Source of the DNA: Methylophaga sp.
Lineage (GTDB): Bacteria > Pseudomonadota > Gammaproteobacteria > Nitrosococcales > Methylophagaceae
Length of the DNA stretch: 64,000 nt
Assembly (NCBI RefSeq): GCF_009711715.1
Contig: NZ_VENF01000009.1
Location: 248,001-312,000, forward strand
Direction of reading: 5' to 3'
Shown here: positions 16,001 to 24,000 of the stretch, piece after piece
Layout of the letters: each line of letters opens with the position of its first letter
How positions within the stretch are numbered: the stretch's first letter is position 1
Translations under genes and position numbers: made by a program
The notes under the pieces: generated by a model
What the model saw: only the letters and a program-made list of their open reading frames with translations
Databases searched by the model: none
What the model was told of the DNA's origin: nothing

Positions 16001-19000
16001 TGCGCCGCAAGCGGCCCAAGGCGATGATGTGTATGTTGACGGTGAAAGCTTCAATGTAGGCATTCAGTCAACCAGTGGTGGTAACTACGAAGATCTGGAT
16101 ACCACTGATACCGCCACCGTGACTATCAGTGACACCATTGATACCGTCACTGCAACGCTTAGCACTTCAACTACCGAAGTAAATGAGGATGGTGGTGATA
16201 TCACCTATACCATCACGTTGAGCGGTGGTCCTGGTGATATTGACCCAGATACTGATCTGATCTTCAACCTGGCTAATGGTGAGCAGGTCACTATCTCTGC
16301 CGGTGATACATCAGGTTCATTCACTCGCACTTATTCTGATGGTGAAATTACCAATCAGGCATCTATCAGTAACAGCATAGCTGGCATCGCTTCAGGTGGC
16401 AGTGAATACGAGGATCTGCAAACAGCAGGTACGACTACTGTGGATGTGGATTACACACCGGATATCAGCAACCTGACACCGGAAGCTAATGGTGGTGATG
16501 TCACCGTTGATGAAGATGACCTGGCAGACGGTAGTGATACCAGCAAGGAATCAACGACTCAGGAAGGCACATTCACCATCAGCAGTGGTGATGCCATTGA
16601 TGACCTGACCATTGATGGTCATGCAGTGATTACTGATGGCACCTTCAGCACCACCAGCTTTACCACGGCACTGGGTAATATCTTGTCTGTCACTGGCTAC
16701 GATGCCAATACGGGTGAGATTACCTATACCTATGAACTCAGTGACAATACATTGAGTCATGGCCCTGCCAATAACGGTGAAAATGGGGTATTTGAAAACC
16801 TTACTGTTAGCCTGAGTGATGTTGATGGTGATGAAGCTACAGATACATTATCTGTACAAATCATTGATGATGTACCAACCGCAACAGCAGACAGTGCCCA
16901 GTCTCAGGAAGGATCAAGCGAAACACTGGGATCAGATCTGGTGCTGATGATTGATACCTCAGCCAGTGTGGACAGTAGTGATTTGAACTCATTAAAAACG
17001 TCACTACAGAACATGTTTAACAGTGGCTCAGTAAACTCTGTGTTTATTACTTCATTCGCCGAAGGCGGTACTTTCCATGATTCAGGTGTGAATGGTGGCT
17101 GGTTTACCAATCTTGGTGATGCGATGGATGCTATCAATGGCTTGAGTTCTTCTGGTAGCGGTGCATTCGGTACGGATTATGATGCTGCGTTAGAAGCGGT
17201 TACCGAGAACTTTACTGCACCACCTCCAGGTGGTGGTCAATTGGTTTCCATGTTTATCTCTGATGGTGAACCAAATGAAAATAATGGAACCGGTAGCAAT
17301 GGCATTACCAGCGCTGAAGAAGCCGCCTGGATTCAATTCCTGGAAAATAATGGCTTCGATAACTCTTATGCAGTCGGTTACAACGGGCTGAATAGTGGTG
17401 ACATTGGTCAGCTTGAACCGATTGCCTGGACAACAAGCGAAACCAATAGCACATACGATGGTGCAGGTGATGAGAATGTCATCATCCTCGACGATATCGA
17501 TGATCTGACAGATACACTGGAATCAACCGTGACGGCGACGCCTGAACCGGTGACTGGCAATGTGCTGGATAACGATACGCCAGGAGCAGATGGTTATGGC
17601 GCGCCTGCACTGGTTGATGTGACTTATGACGGCACCACGGTAACTTTCAGCGATACCACAACTTCAGCAACTTTTGAGACTGATGCGGGTACCGTTGTCA
17701 TTAATAGTGACGGTAGTTACGAGTTCACCGGATTGGCTGATACTGATACAGACATCAGCGCGACAATTGACTACACCATCCAGGATGGCGATGGCGATCA
17801 GTCAAGCAGCAATCTGGTTGTAACTACACAAGTGGCTGATGAACTGTATGTTGGTAGCAATCAGGCGAACACATACGAAACACAAGGTGGTGATGACGTC
17901 CTGATTGGCGACCTGGGAGGTCGGGATCAGCAATACAGTCCGGGCAGCAACTACAGCATTGCGCTGATCGCTGATGAATCTGGCAGCATGGCGGGTGATC
18001 GTAATGAGTTGCTCAAAGATGCGCTGGAAAGCTTCGTTAACGATCTGGCAGACCATGATGGTGTGATTAATATTGCACTGATTGGTTTTGGTCCGGGGGC
18101 TAGCCTGGAAATCTCGGTAAGTGATTTGGCCAATAATCCGGATGGTCTGGATGATCTGCTGGCTGAAATTGACGATTTGGGGGCAAGTGGCGGTACCAAC
18201 TATGAAGCGGCGTTTGATGAGGCTGTGGAATGGTTTGATGGACAGCCGGATGGTCATGAATTTATCAGTTACTTTATGACTGACGGTGATCCGACGCTAT
18301 ACAACGGTGGCGGTGATGGTAATGAAACGGATTTTGAGACTTTCCAGGCAGCGGTTGAAGCTTTTGAAGCCTTAAGTGCCATCAGTGAAGTTAACGGTAT
18401 TGGTATCGGTAATGGTGTCAATGAAGACTATCTGCGCTTCTTTGATAACACCAACAACGCTGGTACGGGTACTGAAACCTTTGGTACAACCACCACTGTT
18501 CTGGCTAATTTCTCTGGGTCTAATGACCAGTTGGATGAAGAATCAGACTGGGATTTTGAGAGTGGAAGTGATGAGTCCAGTGGTCAGCTTTCGATCAATA
18601 ATGGTGAGTTCCGTATTCGCGATAATAATGGCGGACCGGCTACAACGGTAAATAGCAATGCCTTCACAGCAGCTGTAGGAAGCATCTTGTCATTTGACTT
18701 CGGGCTGGGTGGTCGAACCAGTGAAGCTGACAACTTTAGTTGGAAAATTCAGAAGGATGTCTCAGGAACTTGGACAGATGTACAAACTGGAACACTTGAA
18801 GGAAGTGGAACCATCACATCAGATGCTTTGGATGGGGGAAATTATAGACTCCAATTTAGTGTCGATGACCAAGCTGTTGAGGAATATACGGTATGGATTA
18901 TTCCTCCATTCTGGTCTGAAACCAGAGAGTCAACTAATGATGATCTCTTCATAGATAATATAAGCTTGGAGCAGCCAATTAACGTAACTGGCCCAGTTGG

Positions 19001-19739
19001 TGAGCCACAAGTCATCAACGATGCGGATGAACTGACTGCCCAACTGCAAACCGGCAACACCACGGAAGGCCCTGCCGACCTCGGTGATGATGTGCTGCAG
19101 GGTGGTGAAGGTGATGATGTTATCTTCGGTGATACATTGTTTACTGATAACTTGACCTGGACCAATGATGATACTGGTGAAACATTCAGTGCCGGTCATG
19201 GCCTGGGCTATGAAGGTCTGGTGGAATACCTGACTTGGGCAGTGAATGATGGTACAGCCCCGGATGATGCGCAAATCATGCAATACATCCGTGACAACTA
19301 CGATGATCTGATTAATCCAGCGCCTACTCAGGCTGAGATTGATGCTGCCGGTGATGACACGCTGATTGGTGGTGGCGGTGACGACATCCTGATCGGTGGT
19401 GAAGGTGCCGACATCTTCCAGTGGAATGAAGGTGATGACGGTTCAGCGGGTTCTCCGGCTGTAGACACTGTTGTTGACTTCAATGCCGGTGAGGGTGATG
19501 TGCTGAACCTTGCCGACCTGTTGGATTCCGATGGCAGTAAGACTATCGATGACACCAACCTGGATAATTACCTGAAAGCGACATTTGATGCAGGTAGTAA
19601 CCAGACTAAGATCGATGTCTACACCAACGGCGATGCCAATACAGGTGGTGACTCAACTCAAAGCATCTTCGTTAATGGTAACCAGCAGGATCTGACTACC
19701 CTGTTGAACAATAACAATCTGGATGTTGACCAGAGCTAG
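7095..19739 (+). CDS. Giant LapA-type RTX adhesin with retention module and two VWA domains
   Basis: A 4214-residue, very acidic protein with the plan of a type I-secreted, cell-surface-retained adhesin. Residues 1-75 are the retention module. Residues 88-120 are the linker with Thr111-Ala-Ala-Gly114, the type of site LapG proteases cut to free LapA. Many Asp/Gly-rich Ig-like or T1SS-143-type modules follow, ending in Asp-Asp-Asp-Xaa-Pro. A larger carbohydrate-binding-like module occurs twice (DNA near 9919 and 13174), and a DUF4114-like domain lies near residues 2400-2550. Two VWA domains with MIDAS Asp-Xaa-Ser-Xaa-Ser motifs lie near residues 3280-3470 and 3617-3800. RTX nonapeptides (Gly-Gly-Xaa-Gly-Asp-Asp) and a secretion domain end it. 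RBS AAGGGG is 7 bases before ATG. The transporter must be encoded elsewhere. Confidence 0.92.
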   Translation: MATQIGVITAVVGTVTATAEDGSIRTLQAGDRVYANEVISTGPAGAVEIEFADGSVMDLGRDSQAMLDSAVFNPNATELAESEGEAVPDDVAAIQQAILEGEDPTEAGEATAAGAGVEGSDGGHDAVFVNYLNPEVTPEAGFDTIGVNNTFDEIIDEQLIDGVPTAGITEVLLDEDDLVTDGEIDLSDVSAEFLAYLNAQHGVDAFGFDSPAGVDDERTELGDDTGSPDGHFLGGSLVANFGLNGPSETDPIIFNVTSGSDVTDSSGNPVTSHGHQVKYWVSADGLTVIGYIVDGDSEGGQELPPELTAQQEVFDGCQGSGDDFPEMAEIIFTAQMTPNADGGSFLVGIFGQFDHAAPDYENGEFVFENNLFLNLGFTITDADGDSATGTLQINVDDDSPVRAGDEEQGMATQSGTVYEDSLSFEDGDLSEGNPNNASVMLITSDESDADQSDIESFLGLSAGALEPAVDSNGGAGEAGNGSAAKTTLTVEAGDIISFNWVFDNGESGSDALEYNDFAFVVINGEVIELADSSAGNLAANPFTYEVTADGEITIGFGQMNVGDTGVDSSLSVSDLTLNGNPVNGGFDGSLTGWDTLGTVDSTDSLISSDVISGNLNNLVNMGADVPGSFALLQASENEVQQALFQAGIDSLPTLSSKGEAVSYSVQVIGEGDDAISVLTASAGEGEEAREVFTLTIFGNGQWEFDLNDQLDHVAGETAEENFSLITLDENGEPNGSVDSIDFTQLLQIRDFDGDQLIITEDDADMFTISIKDDIPVVGDSSALVDDDALEGGNDGGIADDNGDASFTGSLNAQVGSDEPAVFSFAPMDGQTASVGTETVTFSYDNESAVLTATITSGDRDGTELFTVTLDTASGEYTVDLLDNVLHESLDGETGDNTENNAFADLTYSITDNDGDTVEGTLNVNFDDDMPTVEVAPDLAVNFFSESFEDFSDISGNNFTVVGQGGGTISGSAGIVWTVNGAGLEIQSGNAGDASASDGDVHAELDTDNNDTLLTQLSTDVDLPSADVILSFDYQPRPNHEDDSDMSVSFGDYSFTVNSDAAGNVTVDGLPEGVTAELTEAAGGWTTITLQFSGMDTTTPQTLTFEGLGNANEFGAYLDNINMSALPVLAVDESGLENGNPETGAVTTAMASFDFSGYFTSSVGADEEGTTAFSLSLSGEDIATGLYTVDSTDTSTENDGYGQGAEIVLNVNGEGVIEGTADGIDGPLFTISVDANGVVTLEQLQNIWNDDTADTDEAMSMLLEAGTLLLTKSVTDADGDTVSADLDISGVAYRFEDDAPIANEQAEAVTASVEEDGMSVVTEDNSEGNKQAGDTNADDETSAEAGTLTALFSAGADAPVTISLSENTDSLPSLYSNGNAVSYSVNGNVLTASAGGMTVFTLTVNADGSYDFDLQDKLDHVDDGTDSENSALVTTEGSVEGIDFSGILVATDTDGDSVTGAGEGQFVVQIQDDIPVISEDGSATVIHDESALAQPHIFDNDAAHDLFTFLQPLGEGGPVELIGVAVNSINGALQYSGGADGLANVSLTNAAGESFDGQASGLSATQGGQPIYLYSLSAELLATIGTAFGVDLGDQGLVGDNFVLGMTNATFDPADPAGSYDSAEDFLADIAFVVGLLEGEPGSSDDQLALLQLKAIQHEDTESRDDDVSLENLIHITVTDNDGDSVVTQNAITVTFDDDGPTAIIPTFIVADEDNLPTGVGDDQTGDLAQANLTGTLSHTFGADGAGSIGLQKMHGETADFTSNGEAVTYSWNADTSTLTASTEVTDSPVFTMTVNAQTGEYEFTLLANVDHSNDGFFYGNDENPNFILSSTDVNFKLTYTVTDGDGDSVDGDVYVTIDDDMPVISQEQATATVDDEGLVDGIEGGPNDEVTGADEAIFTGSLNFTTGADQPGTVDFAAMNGESATVGTETVSFSWNSVTNTLTATGPRGPLFTVEVTDTASGDYTVTLLDNVLHESLDGDAGDNTENNASVDLEFTVTDNDGDSQTGNLTVDFDDDTPVVTSQQINLLTESFENFAPDLTGNNWTVVGEGGGTIIGNNGIEWTVNGAGIEIQSGNVGGASASDGDVHAELDAHDSNGDGGPTLTVLSTDVDLPTPDATLSFDFQPRPDDVDGSDMAVSLGGQMVNINVDGAGVIDFGSLPAGVSASQSSSAGGWTTITLTFTGLDTSSAQTLSFEGVGSENTLGAYIDNISLDAVASLTVDESALADGNGETGASTTASFDFSGFFSGEFGADGPAGETSESYSLSLNGQDVASGLYTVDNSDTAGDDGDGYGQGTEIVLNQVGDQIIGSAGGTDYFTINVNAETGEVTLTQLENVWHADTTNPDDSQGMVLDADLLSLVKTLTDADGDSAEATLDLGGVSFNFEDDAPAIEAQQPAQPYLLTVTNEGGDAGYNNTYGFYIKGENGEPVSGEIIWANVKDNTSEEITVEVTDPSDIGFFIIPDGADLNDLSNGDAVTFQQDGEGNWEVLVGGEPLSGQGTNVLFDNADLNPGNTDTLQDNAAAGNQNWEDIIGGDNDFNDVNINVSINQLGAITVDETDIGNGDPSNATATLDLSGSFTLDFGADGEGDVDYSLSVADDAESGLVDTVSGKAVELRVNGDGGVEGYITTDDNLELAVFTASVDDNGEVTLTQLRAVEHDDVTDPDEANSPATLNAGAIALTGTVTDADGDSASDSIDVGVLFAFEDDGPSVGAQSDAAVDEGETVTGQLVFDAGQDEGGISHINGVALEFGQDGYSQEIELDHGTLQVKANGEYSYSVDSGSVSQDEVENFNFTVTDGDGDTAQGAVAITIVDAQVSDVVTLNDVTVNEGDGTATLTGSVENPVTGSPLIITLDNGATITIPVGDTSAASTPFAVQGDDPYVDGESYTVEVTGTSGGNYSSLDTSDDATVTVNDTIDTTTVTLDDVSVAEDGTITYNASVDNAPQGNLTITLTNGVVITIPDGATTGSSAPQAAQGDDVYVDGESFNVGIQSTSGGNYEDLDTTDTATVTISDTIDTVTATLSTSTTEVNEDGGDITYTITLSGGPGDIDPDTDLIFNLANGEQVTISAGDTSGSFTRTYSDGEITNQASISNSIAGIASGGSEYEDLQTAGTTTVDVDYTPDISNLTPEANGGDVTVDEDDLADGSDTSKESTTQEGTFTISSGDAIDDLTIDGHAVITDGTFSTTSFTTALGNILSVTGYDANTGEITYTYELSDNTLSHGPANNGENGVFENLTVSLSDVDGDEATDTLSVQIIDDVPTATADSAQSQEGSSETLGSDLVLMIDTSASVDSSDLNSLKTSLQNMFNSGSVNSVFITSFAEGGTFHDSGVNGGWFTNLGDAMDAINGLSSSGSGAFGTDYDAALEAVTENFTAPPPGGGQLVSMFISDGEPNENNGTGSNGITSAEEAAWIQFLENNGFDNSYAVGYNGLNSGDIGQLEPIAWTTSETNSTYDGAGDENVIILDDIDDLTDTLESTVTATPEPVTGNVLDNDTPGADGYGAPALVDVTYDGTTVTFSDTTTSATFETDAGTVVINSDGSYEFTGLADTDTDISATIDYTIQDGDGDQSSSNLVVTTQVADELYVGSNQANTYETQGGDDVLIGDLGGRDQQYSPGSNYSIALIADESGSMAGDRNELLKDALESFVNDLADHDGVINIALIGFGPGASLEISVSDLANNPDGLDDLLAEIDDLGASGGTNYEAAFDEAVEWFDGQPDGHEFISYFMTDGDPTLYNGGGDGNETDFETFQAAVEAFEALSAISEVNGIGIGNGVNEDYLRFFDNTNNAGTGTETFGTTTTVLANFSGSNDQLDEESDWDFESGSDESSGQLSINNGEFRIRDNNGGPATTVNSNAFTAAVGSILSFDFGLGGRTSEADNFSWKIQKDVSGTWTDVQTGTLEGSGTITSDALDGGNYRLQFSVDDQAVEEYTVWIIPPFWSETRESTNDDLFIDNISLEQPINVTGPVGEPQVINDADELTAQLQTGNTTEGPADLGDDVLQGGEGDDVIFGDTLFTDNLTWTNDDTGETFSAGHGLGYEGLVEYLTWAVNDGTAPDDAQIMQYIRDNYDDLINPAPTQAEIDAAGDDTLIGGGGDDILIGGEGADIFQWNEGDDGSAGSPAVDTVVDFNAGEGDVLNLADLLDSDGSKTIDDTNLDNYLKATFDAGSNQTKIDVYTNGDANTGGDSTQSIFVNGNQQDLTTLLNNNNLDVDQS

Positions 19740-19791
19740 TGACTCTGGTGGCCGGTAACAACATATCGTTACCGGTCAGCGTTCTTAAAAC

Positions 19792-19825
19792 AAAAGGCCT
19801 GCGGTAGGAATATCGCGGGCCTTTT
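19792..19825 (+). terminator. Rho-independent terminator of the giant adhesin gene
   Basis: A 12-base-pair stem (AAAAGGCCTGCG pairing with CGCGGGCCTTTT, one G-T pair) around a ten-base loop, ending in a T run. It lies about 50 bases after the adhesin stop and 35 before the next start, so the glycosyltransferase gene probably has its own promoter or depends on read-through. Confidence 0.85.
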
Positions 19826-19859
19826 TGTATGCTGAGATAGCACAACTACCCGAGAAAAT

Positions 19860-20816
19860 ATGAGCCAACATCAACCCACCTTGTTTGTGGCAATTGCCAA
19901 CTATCGTGATCCGGAAATTACGGCCACTATAAAAAACTTGTTTAAGCAGGCTGCTCGACCGGATCAAATTCGTGTTGGTGTGTTGTCGCAGTTGATGACC
20001 GATGACGATGACTGTCGTGCACCAACTCATCCTCAGGTGGACGAGATCGTCATTGATGCTGCTACCAGCCGGGGTGTCTGCTGGGCCAGAAGTCATTTGT
20101 ATCAGGAATTGCTGGGTGAGGAGCCGTTTGTGCTGCAGACTGACAGTCACATGCGCTTTGAGCCGGACTGGGATGTTCGCTTGTTTGAAATGTGGCAGCA
20201 ATGCCAGAATCCGAAAGCGATCATCAGCCATTACCCGTTAGGGTATACGCCTCCCGATCAACTGGCTGCAAAAGCGATTACCGTGTTGAAGCCCGGCAAG
20301 TTTAACGCTCATGGCACATTGATCTATCAATCTGATACCTATATATATAAAGATAAGCCAGCAAAACCAATCCCATCAGCATTTGTTTCGGGCAATTTTC
20401 TGTTTGCACCGGTCTCGGCCCTGAAACAGGTGCCCTATGATCCCTGGCTCTATTTTTTTGGTGAGGAAATCACCTTGTCTGTAAGGCTATGGACACACGG
20501 CTGGGATTTTTATGCCCCTAACGATGTGCTGGCTTATCACAACTATGGTAAGCGGACGGGACGCCCTCGTCACTGGGATGATCACCGGCAGGCGGAACAG
20601 TTGGAATTACTAAGTGTGGACCGTATTCAGTACCTGCTGGCTGGACATCAGCCAGAAGATTTGCATTCACTCAGAGACATTGAGAAATTTGGACTCGGAT
20701 CGCAGCGAACTCTGTCAGCGTTCGAAGCCATGGCAAAAGTTGACTTCAAGCAGAAAAAAATACTGGAGACGCAATATGTCCGTGACGGCCGCCGTCTTCG
20801 GATATTCAAATCGTGA
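19860..20816 (+). CDS. GlcNAc-transferase-like glycosyltransferase (GT60-like family)
   Basis: The 318-residue cytosolic protein resembles the 'GlcNAc' family (Pfam PF11397), whose best-known member is the Skp1 hydroxyproline GlcNAc transferase of Dictyostelium. Visible marks are the N-terminal Phe-Val-Ala-Ile-Ala-Asn-Tyr-Arg-Asp nucleotide-sugar segment, Ser-Arg-Gly-Val-Cys-Trp-Ala-Arg near residue 75, Gln-Thr-Asp-Ser-His-Met-Arg-Phe (a DXH-type metal site) near residue 98, and Phe-Phe-Gly-Glu-Glu-Ile near residue 200. There is no membrane segment or signal peptide. It sits between two adhesin genes, which suggests it could glycosylate an adhesin before export; that is inference. A role in another glycan is the main alternative. 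Confidence 0.75.
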   Translation: MSQHQPTLFVAIANYRDPEITATIKNLFKQAARPDQIRVGVLSQLMTDDDDCRAPTHPQVDEIVIDAATSRGVCWARSHLYQELLGEEPFVLQTDSHMRFEPDWDVRLFEMWQQCQNPKAIISHYPLGYTPPDQLAAKAITVLKPGKFNAHGTLIYQSDTYIYKDKPAKPIPSAFVSGNFLFAPVSALKQVPYDPWLYFFGEEITLSVRLWTHGWDFYAPNDVLAYHNYGKRTGRPRHWDDHRQAEQLELLSVDRIQYLLAGHQPEDLHSLRDIEKFGLGSQRTLSAFEAMAKVDFKQKKILETQYVRDGRRLRIFKS

Positions 20817-20873
20817 AGCCATTGCCTCTGAAATTGATGCTGACTTGGTGACTACCGTGCTCGGTTTAACCTC

Positions 20874-20899
20874 AAAACCAGCTTTCAAGCTGGTTTTTT
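20874..20899 (+). terminator. Rho-independent terminator after the glycosyltransferase gene
   Basis: An 11-base inverted repeat (AAAACCAGCTT / AAGCTGGTTTT) with a minimal loop, running into T6. It lies 58 bases after the stop at 20816 and isolates the following adhesin gene transcriptionally. Confidence 0.85.
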
Positions 20900-20964
20900 A
20901 ATATTTAAATCCGCCTTTCTTGTTTTTGAGCCTGAGTTTTCAGCCATTTCTATACAAAAATTTT

Positions 20965-20999
20965 GAAAAAAATGGCAAAACTGTACCAAAGTACAATAC
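20965..20999 (+). promoter_or_regulatory. Upstream control block of the second adhesin gene
   Basis: The counterpart of the block at 6931-6965, with core GTACCAAAGTACAATA (20983-20998). The two GTAC half-sites are again four bases apart and again run into TACAAT. It lies about 90 bases before the start codon, so a common regulator for the two adhesins is a fair inference. Confidence 0.5.
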
Positions 21000-21002
21000 A
21001 CA

Positions 21003-21052
21003 CCCCCTAAAAAGAGGGGGATTATAATCAGCAAGACCCCCTCATATAGGGG
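21003..21052 (+). promoter_or_regulatory. Two short G/C hairpins in the adhesin leader
   Basis: CCCCCT at 21003 pairs with AGGGGG at 21015-21020, and CCCCT at 21038 pairs with AGGGG at 21048-21052. If transcription starts near the upstream TACAAT, both lie in the 5' leader, 35-85 bases before the start codon. They have no T run after them, so they are not obvious terminators. A role in translation control or RNA stability is possible. Confidence 0.35.
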
Positions 21053-21087
21053 ATGCTGTTAATAGTGGATAGTACTTTGGAGGAATC

Positions 21088-24000
21088 ATGGCAACACAAA
21101 TCGGAATTGTGAAAGCAATCATTGGTGAAGTCACAGCGACTGCAGCTGACGGCTCAAGCAGAACTTTACAAGCTGGCGACCGCGTGTTCGCCAATGAACT
21201 TATTACCACAGGACCCGGTGGCGCAATCGAAATCGAGTTTGCTGATGGCAGCTTGATGGACTTGGGCAGAAACTCCCAGGCGATGCTCGACAGCGAGGTC
21301 TTTGATCCGAATGACACAGCCGTGGCCGAAGGAGCACAAGACGATGTGCCTGATGACGTCGCCGCTATCCAACAAGCTTTATTAGAAGGTGAAGACCCGA
21401 CCGAAATCGGTGAAGCCACAGCTGCCGGTGCTGGGGTTGAAGGCAGTGATGGTGGCCATGAAGCCGTCTTTGTTGACTATCTGAACCCTGCGGTTACTCC
21501 AGATGCGGGCTTTGACACAATTGGTGTTACCAATAGCTATGACTTGCCAGAAGAAGACATCATCATTCTTCCTGAAGAAGATGAGCAACCAACTGTCCCG
21601 CAGGTCAGTGTTTCTGTCGACGTTGAAATTGAAATTGAAGATCCACAGTCACCCCCGCCTGAAGATGGTGTTCCTACCCCTGAATATCCTGTACTGGTTG
21701 AAGGCAATGCCGCCAGTGTGCTGGAAGGCACTAGTGAGGGAACAAAACAGGTTGTATTTATCATTAACTTAAGCGAATCGTTCTCGCAAGACGTTCAAGT
21801 GACATACATCCTGCAACCGGTTTCTAGCAATGGTGCAGCTGATACTCCCGATGACTGGTTTAACGGTCCGTCTCCCCAGACAGTAACTATTCCAGCCGGA
21901 AGTACTTCATTCCCTGTTTATGTGGAAATAGTTGAAGACAACATCCCTGAAGCAAATGGAGTTTTCGAAATCGTTTTGATCAGTGCTAACAATGCCACTA
22001 TCAACCCAGATGCAGACTCTGCAACAGTCACTATCTACGATGATGACGTGAGTTTAGTCAGTGACGATGTGTCCGGCGATGAAACTGATGGTTTGGTAGA
22101 ACTGGATGGTGTCATCGATGCTGATTTCGGTCCAGGTGATACAGGTTCTATCTCTGTCGCGCTTTCAGGTGGTTCATGGGTAGGCACAGCAACAGCTTCA
22201 GCTAATACTGTTACGGCAGATGATGGTAGTTGGACGCTGGTCATTAATAACGATGGCACCTATAAATTCACCCAAAATGAAGCGTTTGACCATCCTGATT
22301 CAACTGATCCCGATGATCCTTTGACATTCGAATTCACTGCAACAGCAACGGATTCATCTGGTAATACCAGTTCTCCTTCGGTATTCACTGTCACCGTTGA
22401 TGATGATGGTCCTGTAGCGAATAACGACGCAGATGATGCCGGTGAAGGTGAGCAAAATGTAACAGGTAATGTTCTGACAAATGATACCTTTGGTGCAGAC
22501 GAGCCATTAGCCGATGGTGTGGTTGGTGTTGTTGCTGGTGTTAGTGGTGTAGCCGCTGTTGGTTCACTGGCTACAATTGAAACTGCTTATGGTTTCCTGA
22601 CTCTGAATGCAGATGGCAGTTATGATTACGATGCCAAACCGAATGCTGTTCCAGCGGAAGGTGCGACAGATGTATTCACCTACACGATTCAGGATGCGGA
22701 TGGCGATTTAAGTTATGCGACTTTGACCATCACACTGACAGATAGTGGTCTGACCGCAGCAGCGGGGGATATTCAGGCGGATGATGCGGCGGTTGCAACG
22801 GCCGATCCTGCAGACAACCTGTTTACCACTACCGTTGTACCATCAGGTGGCACCGGTCCATTTAGTTTTGCGATCGACGCTGGTCATAGCGATCCGAGTT
22901 ATGGCACCTTCTCAGTCGACCCTGTAACGGGTGTGGTGACGTTTAATCAGACAGCGGCATACGATCATGCGTCGGATTCTGACTTGGCTGATGATGCGAC
23001 TTCAGTGAATATTGTTGTGACGGATGCAAACAACAATACCTACACCACCACGGTCTACGTCGACATTACGGACGATCTGCCGCAGGCCGAAGATGATGCA
23101 GATGATGCCGGTGAAGGTGAGCAAAATGTAACAGGTAATGTTCTGACAAACGATACCTTTGGTGCAGACGAGCCATTAGCCGATGGTGTGGTTGGTGTTG
23201 TTGCTGGTGTTAGTGGTGTAGCCGCTGTTGGTTCACTGGCTACAATTGAAACTGCTTATGGTTTCCTGACTCTGAATGCAGATGGCAGTTATGATTACGA
23301 TGCCAAACCGAATGCTGTTCCAGCGGAAGGTGCGACAGATGTATTCACCTACACGATTCAGGATGCGGATGGCGATTTAAGTTATGCGACTTTGACCATC
23401 ACACTGACAGATAGTGGTCTGACCGCAGCAGCGGGGGATATTCAGGCGGATGATGCGGCGGTTGCAACGGCCGATCCTGCAGACAACCTGTTTACCACTA
23501 CCGTTGTACCATCAGGTGGCACCGGTCCATTTAGTTTTGCGATCGACGCTGGTCATAGCGATCCGAGTTATGGCACCTTCTCAGTCGACCCTGTAACGGG
23601 TGTGGTGACGTTTAATCAGACAGCGGCATACGATCATGCGTCGGATTCTGACTTGGCTGATGATGCGACTTCAGTGAATATTGTTGTGACGGATGCAAAC
23701 AACAATACCTACACCACCACGGTCTACGTCGACATTACGGATGATTTACCAACTATCAATGAGATTGCTGACATTGATATGGCTAATGAATTACAAGTTG
23801 TAACAGGTCAGATCGACTTTGACTCTGGTGCAGACGGCGTAAATCAGTTTGTAATTAATACAATTAATGATGGCGGATTCTCATCAAGTGTGAGCGGTTT
23901 GGGAACAAGTACAATAACTGCCTACGATGCTAATGATCAGCCTTTATACACACTTACAGTTGATGAGACAGGGCAGTACTCTTTTGAGTTATTGCAGACA

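Noticed and set aside
22429-23750. Direct repeats considered as a CRISPR array or transposon-made duplication
   Set aside because: Units are 669 bases, in frame and coding for adhesin modules; there are no spacers, inverted ends or transposase genes.
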